A stretch of 64,000 bases of DNA from Cokeromyces recurvatus (taxonomy: Eukaryota > Mucoromycota > Mucoromycetes > Mucorales > Mucoraceae): the NCBI RefSeq assembly GCF_025118155.1, contig NW_026251388.1, positions 1 through 64,000 on the forward strand, read 5' to 3'. The first letter of the stretch is position 1. Each line of letters begins with the position of its first letter. The position numbers and the translations under genes are program-made. A model generated the notes under the pieces. It was given only the letters and a program-made list of their open reading frames with translations, did no database searches and was not told the origin of the DNA. Shown here one piece after another: positions 36,757-48,241 of this stretch.

Positions 36757-37449
36757 TTTAGACAATTTCATCAATTTATATTTTACACTATTATTTGAAT
36801 GTATATATTAATTACAGATAGAAGGGAGATTTATAACTTATTCAAGCAAGCAAGCAAGAAAAAAAAAACTCCTTCTCTACTGTAGTATGTGGCTATAATT
36901 CCTTTCTCCTATATGAGCTTTATATCTAAAAATACTATTTAATAACAAAATAAATATGAGTACTATATATACATATGTGTATGTATGTATGTATGTGTGC
37001 GTATGGTGGCAATGAAACTTATTTGTTAACATTCTTATTCCACTACACTCCTTATCTTTTTTTTTTTTTATGAATATATACATACACACACATATATATA
37101 TATATCTATCTATATATATATCTATATATACATACTCATATGCTTGCGAAAGGAGTATATATGTTTAGATTGAAATCTATAATGTCAATAGACAACAAAC
37201 ATTAGAAAGGATTCATTTAGTAATAAAGAGATAGATTTACAAAAAAGGAGAACTAATTTATAACAGTTCAACAAAAAAAAAAAAAAAAAAAAAGAATTAT
37301 TGAAAAAGGAGGAGTAAATAGAGGGGAACGAGAGTAATATAGAATTTAATATAAATATAGAAAACAAAAAACAAAAAAAAAAGAAGCTTTTTTCTTCGTT
37401 TTCTTTCTGCTGCTTATATTTATACAACAACAATAATAATAATAAAGTT
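35444..37449. other. 2 kb spacer rich in homopolymers and microsatellites
   Basis: Holds A50 (35748-35797), T41 (35929-35969), T41 (36713-36753), an AC/CATA microsatellite at 36151-36190 and repeated TATA/TATC tracts (36180-36192, 36398-36425, 37083-37135). No gene was seen on either strand. Confidence 0.6.
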
Positions 37450-38019
37450 ATGAAATCAACCTGTATTTTACCTTCACTTTCAGACATTTTGAATCCTTTG
37501 CCTCAGCAGGATTATAAATCATATCAACAAAGAAATTTATCTAATGCTAGACTTAAGGTTTCAAATTTATTGTTATCCAAAAATGATATAGTATATGAAG
37601 AAGAACCTGTTAAAGCAAAACGAAAAAGAGCTTCCAGTTCTCAATTGAATATCCTGAATCGTGTATTTGAACAAACATTTTTTCCTTCCACTGAGCTTAG
37701 AATAGAATTAGGAAGACAGCTTGGAATGAGTCCAAGAACAGTTCAGATCTGGTTTCAGAACAAGCGACAATCACTTAGAATGAAAGAAAGAGCAAGCTAT
37801 AACCATCTAATTCGTTCACCACCCATTTCGCCTTCATCTAATCATACATACTCATTTAATAATGCAAACCATCAAACAAAGTCGGTTTATAACACTCTAC
37901 CACCACTTAAATTATCACAGGCTTCAACTATCTTCCCTTTAACGCCTTCATCATCTGCTCAACCAAGTCCAACATCCTTCGATCATCCTATTATACATCA
38001 TGAATATTATAAATCATAA
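37450..38019 (+). CDS. Homeodomain transcription factor, intronless, 189 aa
   Basis: A single uninterrupted frame from ATG to TAA. The homeodomain is at residues ~56-115: a basic arm (KAKRKRASSSQL), helix 1 (LNILNRVFEQTFFPS), helix 2 (ELRIELGRQLGMS) and recognition helix 3 RTVQIWFQNKRQSLRM with the invariant Trp, Phe, Asn and Arg. The spacing is that of a typical 60-residue domain, not the TALE type. The C-terminal part is Ser/Pro/Asn-rich with SPPISP, LTPSSS and QPSPTS sites suited to proline-directed kinases. It resembles fungal Yox1/Pho2-like single homeodomain proteins, but the orthologue cannot be fixed from the sequence. Most genes here are interrupted, so lack of introns is mildly unusual. 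Confidence 0.92.
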   Translation: MKSTCILPSLSDILNPLPQQDYKSYQQRNLSNARLKVSNLLLSKNDIVYEEEPVKAKRKRASSSQLNILNRVFEQTFFPSTELRIELGRQLGMSPRTVQIWFQNKRQSLRMKERASYNHLIRSPPISPSSNHTYSFNNANHQTKSVYNTLPPLKLSQASTIFPLTPSSSAQPSPTSFDHPIIHHEYYKS

Positions 38020-40029
38020 AGTTAAGGAATGTCAAAAAAAAAAAGAAAAGACATCTTTATGTTCTTGCATACTTATGTGATTCCCCCCCCCTTTTTTTTA
38101 TTATCTTTTTTATAAATTGTTGTTGTTTACTTGCTTGCTAATTTTCGTGAGGAGAGTATTTTTTTTTTCTGTGTTTAATTGTTTTGTTAAAGAAATACAG
38201 AATAACATGATAGTAGTGATTTCTATAGCTACTGAAGTACATATTTATATGAAACTAATAAATTTTTGTATATGCAATGTTTTCAGATCAAGTTATCATA
38301 TTTGGCGATTTTGCTAAATTCATGAAATATGTTCAATGACTGCATTATATCTAATTTAACATATCTATTTTTAAGTAAATACAAAAAAAAAAAGTTAATA
38401 ATATGAAAAGATATGATGCTTTATTTTACTGAGCTTCGGTTTTTTAGTATCTTCGTTTATAGCTTGAAAGAATATTTATACGTATATAAAGATCATTCTA
38501 TTTTAAGGGTTCTATTTTTGGGAAACTATTAACTTTATAATACAAAATAGAATAAACGATGATTTACATTTATAATAAATAATATATACTTTACGCTAAG
38601 CCCTTTTTTTTTTCTTTTAATATCTATTAAATTAGAGACTTTATTTATGGAACCAAATGTTATTTATTCTTTTCCTTACTAATGATTATTCAACTTGATA
38701 AAAAAAAAAAAAAGGAAAATTTTTTGTATTTTAGCTTCAGTAATACCAGGCTTTCATTTCCCTCTTAATGATGTATATTAATCCAATCATCAAATAAAGT
38801 GGTTGGAAAATCAATTAAATGATATAATATGTATTAAGGAGTAAAAAATAATGACACACACACACACACGTTTTGCAGAGTATATAATATTGTTAGCAAA
38901 TAATCTTCAGTTTTATTTATAGTATACACATGTTAAATAGTAAATGAATGATAAATCAAATCAAGTGTAGAAGTAGAAAGAGTAAATTTAGTGATCATAA
39001 AAAAAATTCTTCTAAAAGAATTACACCAACAAGTTAATAAGAGTTGAAAAAAAAAAAACTACCTTTTAGATATTTGATCGAACCTAAAGTTTTCATAATT
39101 AATGGGTTATCTACATAATTATGATAATTTAGTAATTTATATTTGTAAAAAGTATATTAATCACTTGGTTGATTTAAGACGTATATAAGCTTAAATCCAT
39201 ACTATACTATACAGTCGATTATAAATATATAAATATATGTTTTGCTTTTAGTATAATCTTACAAAGAGAATCATCGTAATATTATGTATTTATTGCTTTG
39301 ACATGATAAATAAGCACAACATGTTATTAGTTACATAACACTGCTTATTCCCCTATTAGCTGTTTAATTTTATGTATAATCATTTCTTATCTAATGGGTA
39401 GTTAACACAGTTATCATACTGCAACTTTTTTTTTCCGGAAATAGACTGCAGCCACTACAGGGGAGAATATGATTTAGACAGGGCAAAAAAAAAAAATAAA
39501 TCATTTGCAACACAAATATAGAAAGAAAGAAAGAAAAAAGCAGCACATAAGCTACAGTTGATAGTGATCAATACTGATTTTTTTTTCTAGATGAACGACG
39601 CTGAGAACAGAATTATTGATAGTTACTCTAATAAAAAATTGATATGAGATGCTGAAAACTGTTTCTGTTCAACTAGAGATTACAAAAATTGTTTCAGTTT
39701 GTATTCTGACAGTTTGAATTTATTCTCCTTGCCCAATTTCATTCATTTGAGCCAATTTCTGCTGAACAAAGATTTTTTTTTTGACAGCGAATCATACTAT
39801 ATATAGAGTTCGAATGGAGGCAACAACTGCTAGAATACGATTAAAGAAGAATTTTATTTAAAAAATTAAAAAATGACCAATGAGCACATAGCATTTATAT
39901 ATGCTGTTTTGTCCTGGCCAGATCGCTATGAAAAAAAAAAGGAAAGAAAAACCCCTTTGGGATAAAAGGAAAAATGATAAAGTATATGTATAAGTGATGA
40001 TAATTAACTGCCAGAAAATCGTTATTGTA
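38020..40029. other. A/T-rich spacer downstream of the homeobox gene
   Basis: No gene seen. There is a short CA repeat at 38855-38868 and several A and T runs. Composition becomes slightly less A/T-rich after about 39,560, near the start of the decayed element that follows. Confidence 0.5.
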
Positions 40030-40265
40030 TTGAAAGAAGATGATGATCAGAGGGTTCAGGGATTTGGGAGTGAAGCAAGATAATCCATCTCCAAGCAGAA
40101 TTGCATATATAGAAGGCCAGCGTATAAGCCAGGCATCAATTGATTTTCTCACTTTCTTAGTAAGGAATGTTGATGGTAATAGGAGGTTCAAGAGATAAGA
40201 GAGTGAGTGGATCTTCAATAGATTTGGGGCATCTGAAGGCGGTTATGCATATACATCCAAAAATA
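40030..40265 (+). other. Coding-like remnant upstream of the Fanzor-like relic
   Basis: In the same reading frame and strand as the relic at 40409, codons from 40055 read RDLGVKQDNPSPSRIAYIEG, then RISQASIDFLTFLVRNVDGN, a stop, then SEWIFNRFGASEGGYAYTSK. The composition looks protein-like rather than random A/T translation. It may be upstream exons of the same mobile nuclease gene, or debris of another element. I do not recognise the domain. Confidence 0.3.
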
Positions 40266-40408
40266 CTATGTGACCGTGTGTGTTTGAATAGAAACTAGAA
40301 TTTTTCTCTCGTGTTTTTTAATTTTAGTAAATTGCACTTTAGAGAGTAAGTTTTGTTAAAAATATATATATATATATCTTTATAAAAAAAAAACAAACTA
40401 ATAGTAAA

Positions 40409-41456
40409 TTGTTGACAAACTATAGTATATCACAATTAATGCCAAACGGAGAGAATACAATCTTGTTCAACAATTATGTAAGGTCAGACGGGTTTGCAAT
40501 CGACTTTGTATTCAACAGACGACGCAAAGATAGTACCGTTAGATTACATGACTTGACACTCCAAGATTTTACTTATAGTGAAGTTGAGAGTACTTCTAGG
40601 CCTACCTTTATCAACCCTGGTAGGAAGTCTGTAATTATTGCGGCTGTTGGGTTGGGGGACTCCCAACAAATAAGAAGATGTAGTACGAAAGAATATTACA
40701 CTATGACTGGATCCAAAAACTATCAGAAAAAGATGGAAAGGCTAAAAAATGAGTGAGGTATCACGTCTATTGAATCAGAAATGCCTACGGCCAAGACAAA
40801 TCAATCTGAATTATACGACAAGTATGTAGAGTATATGCTACGCTACAGACAAGTTTTGTTCAATTTCTATGACTTTCAAAGAGCAAAAGATCGGGTTTAC
40901 GTATATCAACAAAGGCAAAAAGCGGCGCAGATCATGGTCAATATGATAATAAACAGTGGCAAGAAATATGACCGAAAGCAAAGGAAAAAAAAAGAGAAGA
41001 AGAAAGGAAAAAAATAGCTCATGTGTTCCCGAATTGATTGTGGCCAAGTAAGCCAACAGACTTTATTTTTTTTTTCACGTTAATTGACGTATTTCACAAT
41101 ATAGAGTAAAACGGAGGCCCGCAAAGTTTAGTCAAGATGCCACCAAGGTCCCGCTAATAGTTTTTGGAGCAGGAATGTTTGGAAAAGATGGCATAAATCT
41201 TAAAGGAAATAAATGCGGTGCTACTGGTGTTTTGTTGAGGGCGGTTAAGAGGAGGGAGAAAGAAGGTGATCTTTTGGCGATAACTATTGATGAGTTCAAG
41301 ACATCAAAAATATGCTACAAATGCTACGATGATTCGCTCAAAAAAGTAGAAAATATGAAAGGTTCCAGTGTTCTTGCTTGCAAAAACTGTCGAACACTGT
41401 GGCAAAGGGATTATAATGCTGCTAAGAATATGTCGCTCATATCGTCATATATCTAG
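40409..41456 (+). pseudogene. Fanzor/TnpB-like (OrfB-type) RuvC nuclease gene, inactivated
   Basis: Fanzors are eukaryotic relatives of TnpB, RNA-guided DNA nucleases carried by transposons. The first segment (to a TGA at 40754-40756) has GFAIDFVFNRRRKD and a RuvC-I-like block TFINPGRKSVIIAAVG, where the usual catalytic Asp (DPGR in relatives) is Asn, codon AAC at 40613-40615. In the same frame after the TGA comes a helical, basic segment ending in a Lys-rich run and TAG at 41015. A shift (possibly an intron 41048-41104) leads to KVPLIVFGAGMFG (about 41145 on), then AITIDEFKTSKICYKC with a Glu like the alternative catalytic Glu of Fanzors. The zinc ribbon CxxC...CKNC follows, then RuvC-III RDYNAAKNM with its Asp (41409-41411). 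N-terminal domains and element ends were not found. At least two stops and a lost Asp make it a relic. Confidence 0.8.
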
Positions 41457-42450
41457 AATGACTACGATCATCCTTCCATGTTCCTCCCCACTAGATCAAC
41501 TAGATCAATTTTTTAATTTTTTTATTTTTATTTTCATGAATCGCCGTAGTAAACACGGCTTCCCTTTTAGGGATTTAGATTTTTACAGGTAAACATCTGA
41601 AAAGCACTGTTTTTTTTCGTCTAAAACTAATTTCTTTTTTGTCTAAAAATCAATTTTAATTCATCCAAAAAAAAAAAAAAACTAACATCGCCTGTATTTG
41701 AAGTGTAAAAACTGTAGGTACAAATTACAATGTTATTTTCAAATTCTTCAGTATAGGTGCCATAATATTTCTAATTAAATATCAAAATATAAGCAGTAAC
41801 CTATATATCGAAAATCAAACATATACTACCTTATACCCGAGTGATAATGTTGTATATTAGCTCCTTTATCTTTGTTGTATCTCTTTTCGCAGTACATTTC
41901 ATTATCTTTTTTCTTCTTCTTCTTCTTCCTAATAGGGTCGTAGAGACTGAATAAGAAAATGTTTTTAGTTCCTGAGAAAGCCATACATAGATTTTTACTT
42001 ACATTCTCAGGGATATTTTATGAGTTTCTCAACATATCACCAATTAAAATACATTTTGCAATATTCTCTTCTATAAAACAAGCCAATTGACGAGGCTCGT
42101 CTTTATATATAAATATATTTTTTCCTCAAAATAAAACTATTAATAGCATTTAAAGTCAAGCTTTCTACCTTATTTACTTCTTAGTGAATGAAGAAGTTTT
42201 TTTTTTAATATTATGAGTCTGTGAAAGATTTTAAATTTTGTTATATTTTATAGTGGAATCTTTAACCCTTATTAAAGTTTAACTATGAACTGTAGTAGTG
42301 TTTGTGATATTGAATCTCCGCTACTTTCATATATACAAATATGTGAATGTGTGTATATATAATTTATTTTTTATTTTTTATATTACCAATAAGCCTTCAT
42401 ATTCCCTTTTTTTTTTTCTTTTTCCTTCCTTCCTTTGACAAAAGCTAATA
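41457..42450. other. Spacer upstream of the J-protein gene
   Basis: A/T-rich with a CTT microsatellite near 41917-41934. No gene seen, and no transposon terminal repeat flanking the Fanzor-like relic could be identified by eye. Confidence 0.5.
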
Positions 42451-43819
42451 ATGGAAATAAATAAAGATGAGGCACTTCGTTGTCTTTTAATTGCAAAAAA
42501 TCATTACGGAAACAAGAATTATGAAGCAGCGCTTCGTTTAACAAAGAAATCGCTTAAATTATATCCAACAGATGAGGCAAAAGAATTTTTAGCAAAAGCT
42601 GAAAAGGCTGCGAGTTCCACCTCTTCAACATCTTCCTCACCAAAGATGCCCTCGACTGAAGAAAAACCAAAGACAAAAGAAAGTTCATCGAGTAGTCAAC
42701 AAACAGCTGAAGTTCGAGAAATTTTGGCTTGTGGTACTGATTATTATAAAGTTTTGAAACTTGACCGTCAATGTACTGATGTCGAGATCAAAAAATCTTA
42801 TAGGAAGGTAATCTTACTCAGTTTAATGAACCAACTATAGTGTAAATCTTTTTCTTTTTTATTTATTTATTTATTTATTTATTTTTTATAGCTTGCTCTA
42901 AAATTCCATCCTGATAAGAATAAGACACCTGGTGCTGATGAAGCATTTAAACGTAATTAAATTGTTATATACATGTATATAAATATTTATAAACACAGTT
43001 CTTAATTCATTTCTTGTTATAGTCATCTCCAAGGCATTTACAGTTTTATCAGATCCTCAAAAGAGAGCCATTCATGATGCTGGAGGAGGAGATCCTGAGC
43101 AAAGAGGAGGAGGAGGAGGAGGAGGGGGATTTTCTGGATTTTCTGGATATCGAGCACAAAACTACGGAGCTTCACCATTTGGAGAAGAAATTTCGCCTGA
43201 AGACTTATTTAATATGTTCTTTGGGGGCGGTGGTATTAATATGGCAAACCTACATAGACAAGGAGGTGGAGGATTTTCGTTTGGTGGCCCAGCAGGATTT
43301 AGTAGTGCCACCTTTGTTGGACCTGGTTTTCGCGCTCGTACCTTTAATAGACAAAGACATTATCAACATCAGCAACAACACCAGCAGCAACAGCAACAAA
43401 GATCAGGATGGTCCATCTTTTTACAAATTTTACCACTTCTTCTTTTATTTGGTTATACTCTGTTTTCAGGTCTATTAACAGACGAAACACCCATCTTTTC
43501 CTTTCAATCGACTTCAGTTTATTCTCAACCACGTATGACATCAACACATAAAGTACCTTATTATGTAGAGCCTAATGCTTTTAGACCTTATCTTCAAAAT
43601 CATTATAAATTGTCTAAAGTTGAACAACAAGTTGAAATTGATTGGGTGCGCTCTTTGCAGCAATCTTGTTTATATGAACGTAAACAACAACAAATGAAAT
43701 TAAATAATGCTCGTGGTGCCTTTGGTTTTGTGGGTCGTGATGAGAAAAGATATCAAGAAGCTTTAAATATGAAATTAACAAGTTGTGAAGAATTAAAAAA
43801 GTTTGGAAATTATAAATAA
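42451..43819 (+). CDS. ER-membrane J-domain co-chaperone (DNAJB12/B14 type), three exons, 404 aa
   Basis: Exons 42451-42807, 42892-42952 and 43023-43819 total 405 codons. Architecture matches the DNAJB12/14 family. It has an N-terminal TPR-like helical pair (MEINKDEALRCLLIAKNHY, residues 1-50) and a Ser/Lys linker. The J domain is at ~109-170 (DYYKVLKLDRQCTDVEIKKSYRK, LALKFHPDKNK with the HPD that stimulates Hsp70 ATPase, then ISKAFTVLSDPQKR). Next come a Gly-rich and Gln-rich stretch, one membrane helix (WSIFLQILPLLLLFGYTLF) and the DUF1977-like end with PYYVEPNAF, EIDWVRSLQQSCLYER and CEELKKFG. The J domain faces the cytosol in this family and works with cytosolic Hsp70 in ER quality control. 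The intron between YRK and LALKFHPDK splits the J domain. Confidence 0.95.
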
Positions 43820-43872
43820 ACAAAGACATATAAATAAATAAATAAATAAATATATAATAAAAAAGGGGGTAT

Positions 43873-44801
43873 TTAAATTAGAGCTAATTCTAAAGTCCAT
43901 GTACGTCTTGCCCATAAGCGAATAGATTCTCCTTTGATTTTCACTGTATTTCCATCCCACCAATATTTTCTCTTTCATACAGAAAAATGATTAGTTTTTT
44001 TTAAAAAAAAAAAAAAAAAAAATATTATTATTATTCACTTACTGCAGGTTTCCTCCAAAATAAAAGTAGCTTTTGTGCTGTAGCAAGATGATGATGACTG
44101 GGCCCTGTTGTTTTTAATGTAACTAAACTCATGCTTATGATGCAAGTATGTTTAGGTTCGAGTTCTCTATAACCCCACGTGCTTTCCTTTGAAAATCCAG
44201 CATCACATAGCATGTCGATCAAATGGTGTTCAGCGGCACTATTGTCTCTTTCTATATTTTTTTCAAGTGCAGTAAACACTTGATCTTGTCTTTTTAAATA
44301 CTCTCCTGCAGATAATTTGATCTGATTAACTGTAAGAGTTGAATTAGTAGTGACAATGCAATAATATTCTAATTCTTCTCGAAGAACAATGATAGCTTGT
44401 TTATCTAGTAATGAAGGATAATAACGTGCTGCTGGAAGCGATGCAAATACTAATCTTTCATCTTCATCTTTTCTTCCCTCTGTTATCATCTGTGCTTCTT
44501 TATAACACTTTAATACGTATTGTAAACATGCTGCATCAAAATCAACTTCGGTACCCAAGACTGTTTCCTCCTCCTCCTCTTCAGATGGGCCTAATACTAA
44601 ACCATTAGGGAACATGGCAATCAATAAACTTTCTGGTAAATTAACAAGTGTTTCTCTATCCAATTCAATATGAACACCACGCAAGTTTAAATCAAGTATT
44701 TGTGGGATAGCATCTTGGATAGTAGTGTCATGGTCTGAATCAATATCCTCGTAGTATTCTTGAGCTGAATAAATGAAATCTTCCTGACTATTTGAAGTCA
44801 T
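43873..44801 (-). CDS. Whi2-like BTB/T1-fold stress regulator, two exons, 285 aa
   Basis: Minus-strand exons are 44801-44043 and 43971-43873, with a phase-0 junction giving WRKPA|RKYWWDG. The N-terminal half has the KTD/BTB-like block LNLRGVHIELDRETLVNLPE then LLIAMFPNGLVL, characteristic of fungal Whi2 relatives. The end KIKGESIRLWARRTWTLEL is also a family block. In yeast, Whi2 works with the phosphatases Psr1/Psr2 in the general stress response and in restraining TORC1 under amino-acid limitation; the role here is inferred from that. An acidic EEEEEE stretch interrupts the domain. Met at 44801 is chosen over an upstream start because the upstream reading crosses a T run and translates as a Phe homopolymer; a TTTACAG just before the ATG may be the acceptor of a 5'-UTR intron. 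Its 3' end lies only 53 bp from that of the convergent J-protein gene. Confidence 0.87.
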
Positions 44802-44969
44802 GTCTGTAAAGGTGTCCAAAAAAAAAAAAAAAAAAGAAAAAGAAAGATAATCATATTTAAATAAAGTTAAATATATGTATCCCTTAATACCTAATTTCCC
44901 CCTCAAACAATAACATAAAATAAATAAATAAAAAAAAAAAAAAAAGCTCCAATTTATTTATTTAACTGT

Positions 44970-46098
44970 TTAAGCAGAGGTGGCAGTCTTTTGCTTAGAA
45001 GCAGACTTTTGCATAGAAGAAGTACGACGACGTTCCAACTTTTCTTGCTTTTGTTCCTTAACACGCTTGGCAAGCAATTGCTTGTATTCAGCTTCAGCTT
45101 CGCGAGAGGCTTCAGCTCTTCTGCGCTTAAGAGCTTGTCTATGTCTCTTACGTTGAAGAGTAAGAGGAGTGACAAGACGTTGAATCTTGGGAGCCTTGGT
45201 GTAGGGCTTCTTACCCTCAGCCTTAGGTTGAACCTCACGACGAATGACATACTTACGAACATCATCAGCCTTAGACAAGTTCTATTATCATTTAAATATG
45301 CATAAGTAAAATATATATCTATATATGAATGTATGTCTTTATCTATAACTTACGAAGAACTTTCTAATCTTGGAGGCACGCTTAGGACCAAGACGCTTAG
45401 GGACAGTAGTATCGGTCAAACCAGGAATATCTTGTTCACCTTGCTTAACAACAACAAGAGACAAGACAGAGAGATCAGAACCGACAATACAACCACGGAC
45501 GGACTTTCTCTTACGTTCACCAGTACGACGAGGACGGTAACAAGAGTGACCCTTAGACATCAAGAGACGAACACGATGGGGCAAAAGAACACCTTGCTTC
45601 ATAGGGAAACCTTGCTTATCGTTACCACCAGTAATACGGAAAACGTAACCTTTGAATTCATCGCCGAGAGAATCACCAGAGACTTCTTGGGCCATACGCT
45701 TATCATAGAAACCTCGGCTAATGTCCATAAAATAATATAAAAAAAAGAAAAAAAAAGAAAAAGAAAAAGAAAAAGAAAATCAATACAAATTCCAATTAAA
45801 TCAAAATAAGCGTAATCAACAATTTATTCAAAAAAAAAATAATAATTCTTTTATAAACACTCACAGACGACGTTCGTCTTCGATTTCGATCAACTTTTGA
45901 CAGCCGGTGGCTGGATTAGCGATGTTCAACTAGAATAGAGAAAACAATCAGCCTCTTTTTTTTTTCATTCCACCGAAAAAAAAAAAATAATGTCATGAAT
46001 GTGATGAACAATTGTAATAATTTTCCTTTGTTCTAATTTTAATAGTTGGATTTGTAATGTCAAAATTGAAATTTAATCGTTCCTCTTCATTTATCGTA

Positions 46099-46135
<37 letters not shown>

Positions 46136-46258
46136 TACAAAAAATCCATGTTATCCATTATAACTGTTATACATCCATCCATTTATCTATTGTTCTGTCT
46201 TTTTTTTTCTTTTTATATAATTCATCACATCCATGACCTTTTGTGATTTTACCTTCAT
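44970..46258 (-). CDS. RPS6: Small-subunit ribosomal protein eS6, four exons, 248 aa
   Basis: Minus-strand exons are 46258-46253 (just ATGAAG), 45929-45865, 45717-45354 and 45281-44970; total 249 codons. The reading [20 protein letters not shown], then [51 protein letters not shown] and [18 protein letters not shown] is unmistakable eS6. The basic C-terminal tail contains [10 protein letters not shown], matching the family's RRxSS phosphorylation sites for S6-kinase-type AGC kinases. The six-nucleotide first exon matches the layout I recall for the yeast RPS6 genes. The first intron is 323 nt, longest among the spliced genes with compact introns here, and holds a T31 run (46104-46134). The RPS6 promoter is divergent from the pyrophosphatase gene. 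Confidence 0.98.
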
Positions 46259-46519
46259 GTTGGCGCTGGAAGAGAAGGGATAATTAAAGTTGAGGGCGGA
46301 ATATACACATATATTGTGTGTGTGTATGTCTGTGTGTGTGTGTGTGTGTGCGTGTGCGTGAGTGTTTGTCCCGCACTTTTTATTTTACCGACGATACAAT
46401 AGAAAGTCCGTCTTTATAATTTTAGTCCCTATTTTGTGATTTCACAAGCTTATAATGATTAAAAAAAAAAAAACTTGTGACAAGGGGAAATGTAGACGTA
46501 TTTATTTTATACCTTTCAA
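46259..46519. promoter_or_regulatory. Divergent promoter region between RPS6 and the pyrophosphatase gene
   Basis: The 261-bp spacer separates two start codons on opposite strands. It contains a TG/GT microsatellite (about 46315-46368) and a pyrimidine-rich patch beside each start (CTTCTCTTCCAGC reading towards RPS6). No specific factor site is assigned. Confidence 0.5.
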
Positions 46520-47781
46520 ATGTCTACTAAAGATGAATATGAAGTATCGACTATTGGAGAAGAATATACAAATGAGTATCGAATTTTCATAGAAAAAAAT
46601 GGTAAAGTTATTTCACCTTTCCATGATGTCCCTCTCTTTGTTGATAGTGAAAAAAAGATTGTGAACATGATTGTTGAAGTTCCACGTTGGTCAAATGCAA
46701 AATTTGAAGTACATGAAAAAAAAAAACCAAAAAAAATGAAGGGAGGAAAAACTAAATTAAATACATTTTATATAAAAGATAGCAACAAATGAGCCATTTA
46801 ATCCTATTAAACAAGATGTTAAAAAAGGTAAATTAAGATTTGTTCGAAATTGTTTCCCCTTTAAAGGTTATATTTGGAATTATGGAGCCCTACCACAGGT
46901 AAAAATACAGATATATACATCTAATGTTACAAGTAAAATAATGTATTATTTTTTTAAGACTTGGGAAAATCCTACAATAATATCGAATGATACAAATACA
47001 AGAGGAGATAATGATCCTATTGACGTCTGTGAAATTGGACAAGAAATTGGGTTTAAAGGACAAATAAAACAGGTAAAAATTCTGGGTATCTTGGCTTTAT
47101 TAGATGAAGATGAAACGGATTGGAAATTAATAGCGATTGACATTAAAGACCCCTTAAGTCATAAATTGAATGGTAAATAAGAACAAGAATAAATATAATA
47201 GTAAATAAGGCCCTTTAATGATTACATAATGTAATATAGATATTCATGATATTGAAATTTATTTCCCTGACTTAATGAAAGCCACACGACAATGGTTTAA
47301 AATATACAAAATACCTGATGGTAAGTTAGCTAATAAATTTGGTTTTAATGGTGAATTCAAGAACAAGGTAATAATATAAATAAGTAATACATAAGCCTAG
47401 TTTAATATATGAATATCAATAAGGATTACGCCTATAAAATCATTCAAGAAACACATGAATCATGGAAAGGGCTTATTGAAGGAAGAATACCTTATAAATC
47501 CGACACTCATCATATCAATGTGTAAATATATAAATATGTATATAATACAATATTTTAGTAATGATTATGTAGGATGAATGTAACCATCAAGAATTCGCCT
47601 TATAAATTGTTACATGATGATGATAAAAAGACAATCATGATAAAGGTAATGCATTTAATGATAGATATACAAATATCTCACTATGCATTACTACTAGCAT
47701 CTAAAGAAGCAATATAAAAGAAAATGCCATGTAAAAGAAAAAGATGATAAATGGTACTTTGTAGCCAAATCTCAACTTTAA
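46520..47781 (+). CDS. IPP1: Soluble inorganic pyrophosphatase, seven exons, 298 aa
   Basis: The enzyme hydrolyses pyrophosphate to phosphate, pulling biosynthetic reactions forward. Exons 46520-46708, 46779-46898, 46959-47172, 47240-47367, 47424-47521, 47573-47645 and 47707-47781 total 299 codons. Family blocks: [50 protein letters not shown], the signature [11 protein letters not shown] with its metal-binding Asp residues, [17 protein letters not shown] and [10 protein letters not shown]. The last ~60 residues diverge from yeast Ipp1 ([19 protein letters not shown] then [10 protein letters not shown]), keeping only a WYF near the end. Splicing here is dense, with introns of 50-70 nt. An in-frame TGA at 46790 in unspliced DNA lies beyond the first intron and is skipped in another frame. 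Confidence 0.93.
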
Positions 47782-47948
47782 TAAAAAGGAGGGAAAGAAA
47801 TAATAGCGTATTTTAGACTATGTAACTCTTTGAAGCCGCCAAAAGAAGAGATTTTTCATTCCCAATTAAAGGAGAAAAAAAAAAAAAAAATCTCACTTTC
47901 AACCTCAGAACAAAAAAAAAAAAAAAAAATTCATATTGATTAAATCCG

Positions 47949-47998
<50 letters not shown>

Positions 47999-48241
47999 CT
48001 TGGGCGTTTGTTTATATAAAATATAAATAATATTCTTTTTCTTTTTTACATAAAAAAAAAGATAAGAAGTAATTTATATTATTTATTCCTTCATTTTATC
48101 TCTGTCTCTCTCTTTCTTTTTTGTTTGAGTGATTTACATTCATTTTCCCATTTGAAAAAAAAGGAAAAGAATTCAACATTCAACAAGAAATATAACCCAT
48201 TCCTTTCCTTTCTTCTTTTATAACATTATTATTTTTTTATA
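47782..48241. other. Spacer with T47 tract
   Basis: Contains a 47-nt T tract (47952-47998) and further T/C-rich sequence up to the SH3 gene start. This is the putative promoter region of that gene. No coding sequence seen. Confidence 0.55.

Noticed and set aside
45333..45740. 135-codon plus-strand frame opposite RPS6 exon 3, and similar frames opposite exon 4
   Set aside because: Shadow of biased RPS6 codons; the minus strand encodes unmistakable eS6 with proper splice sites.
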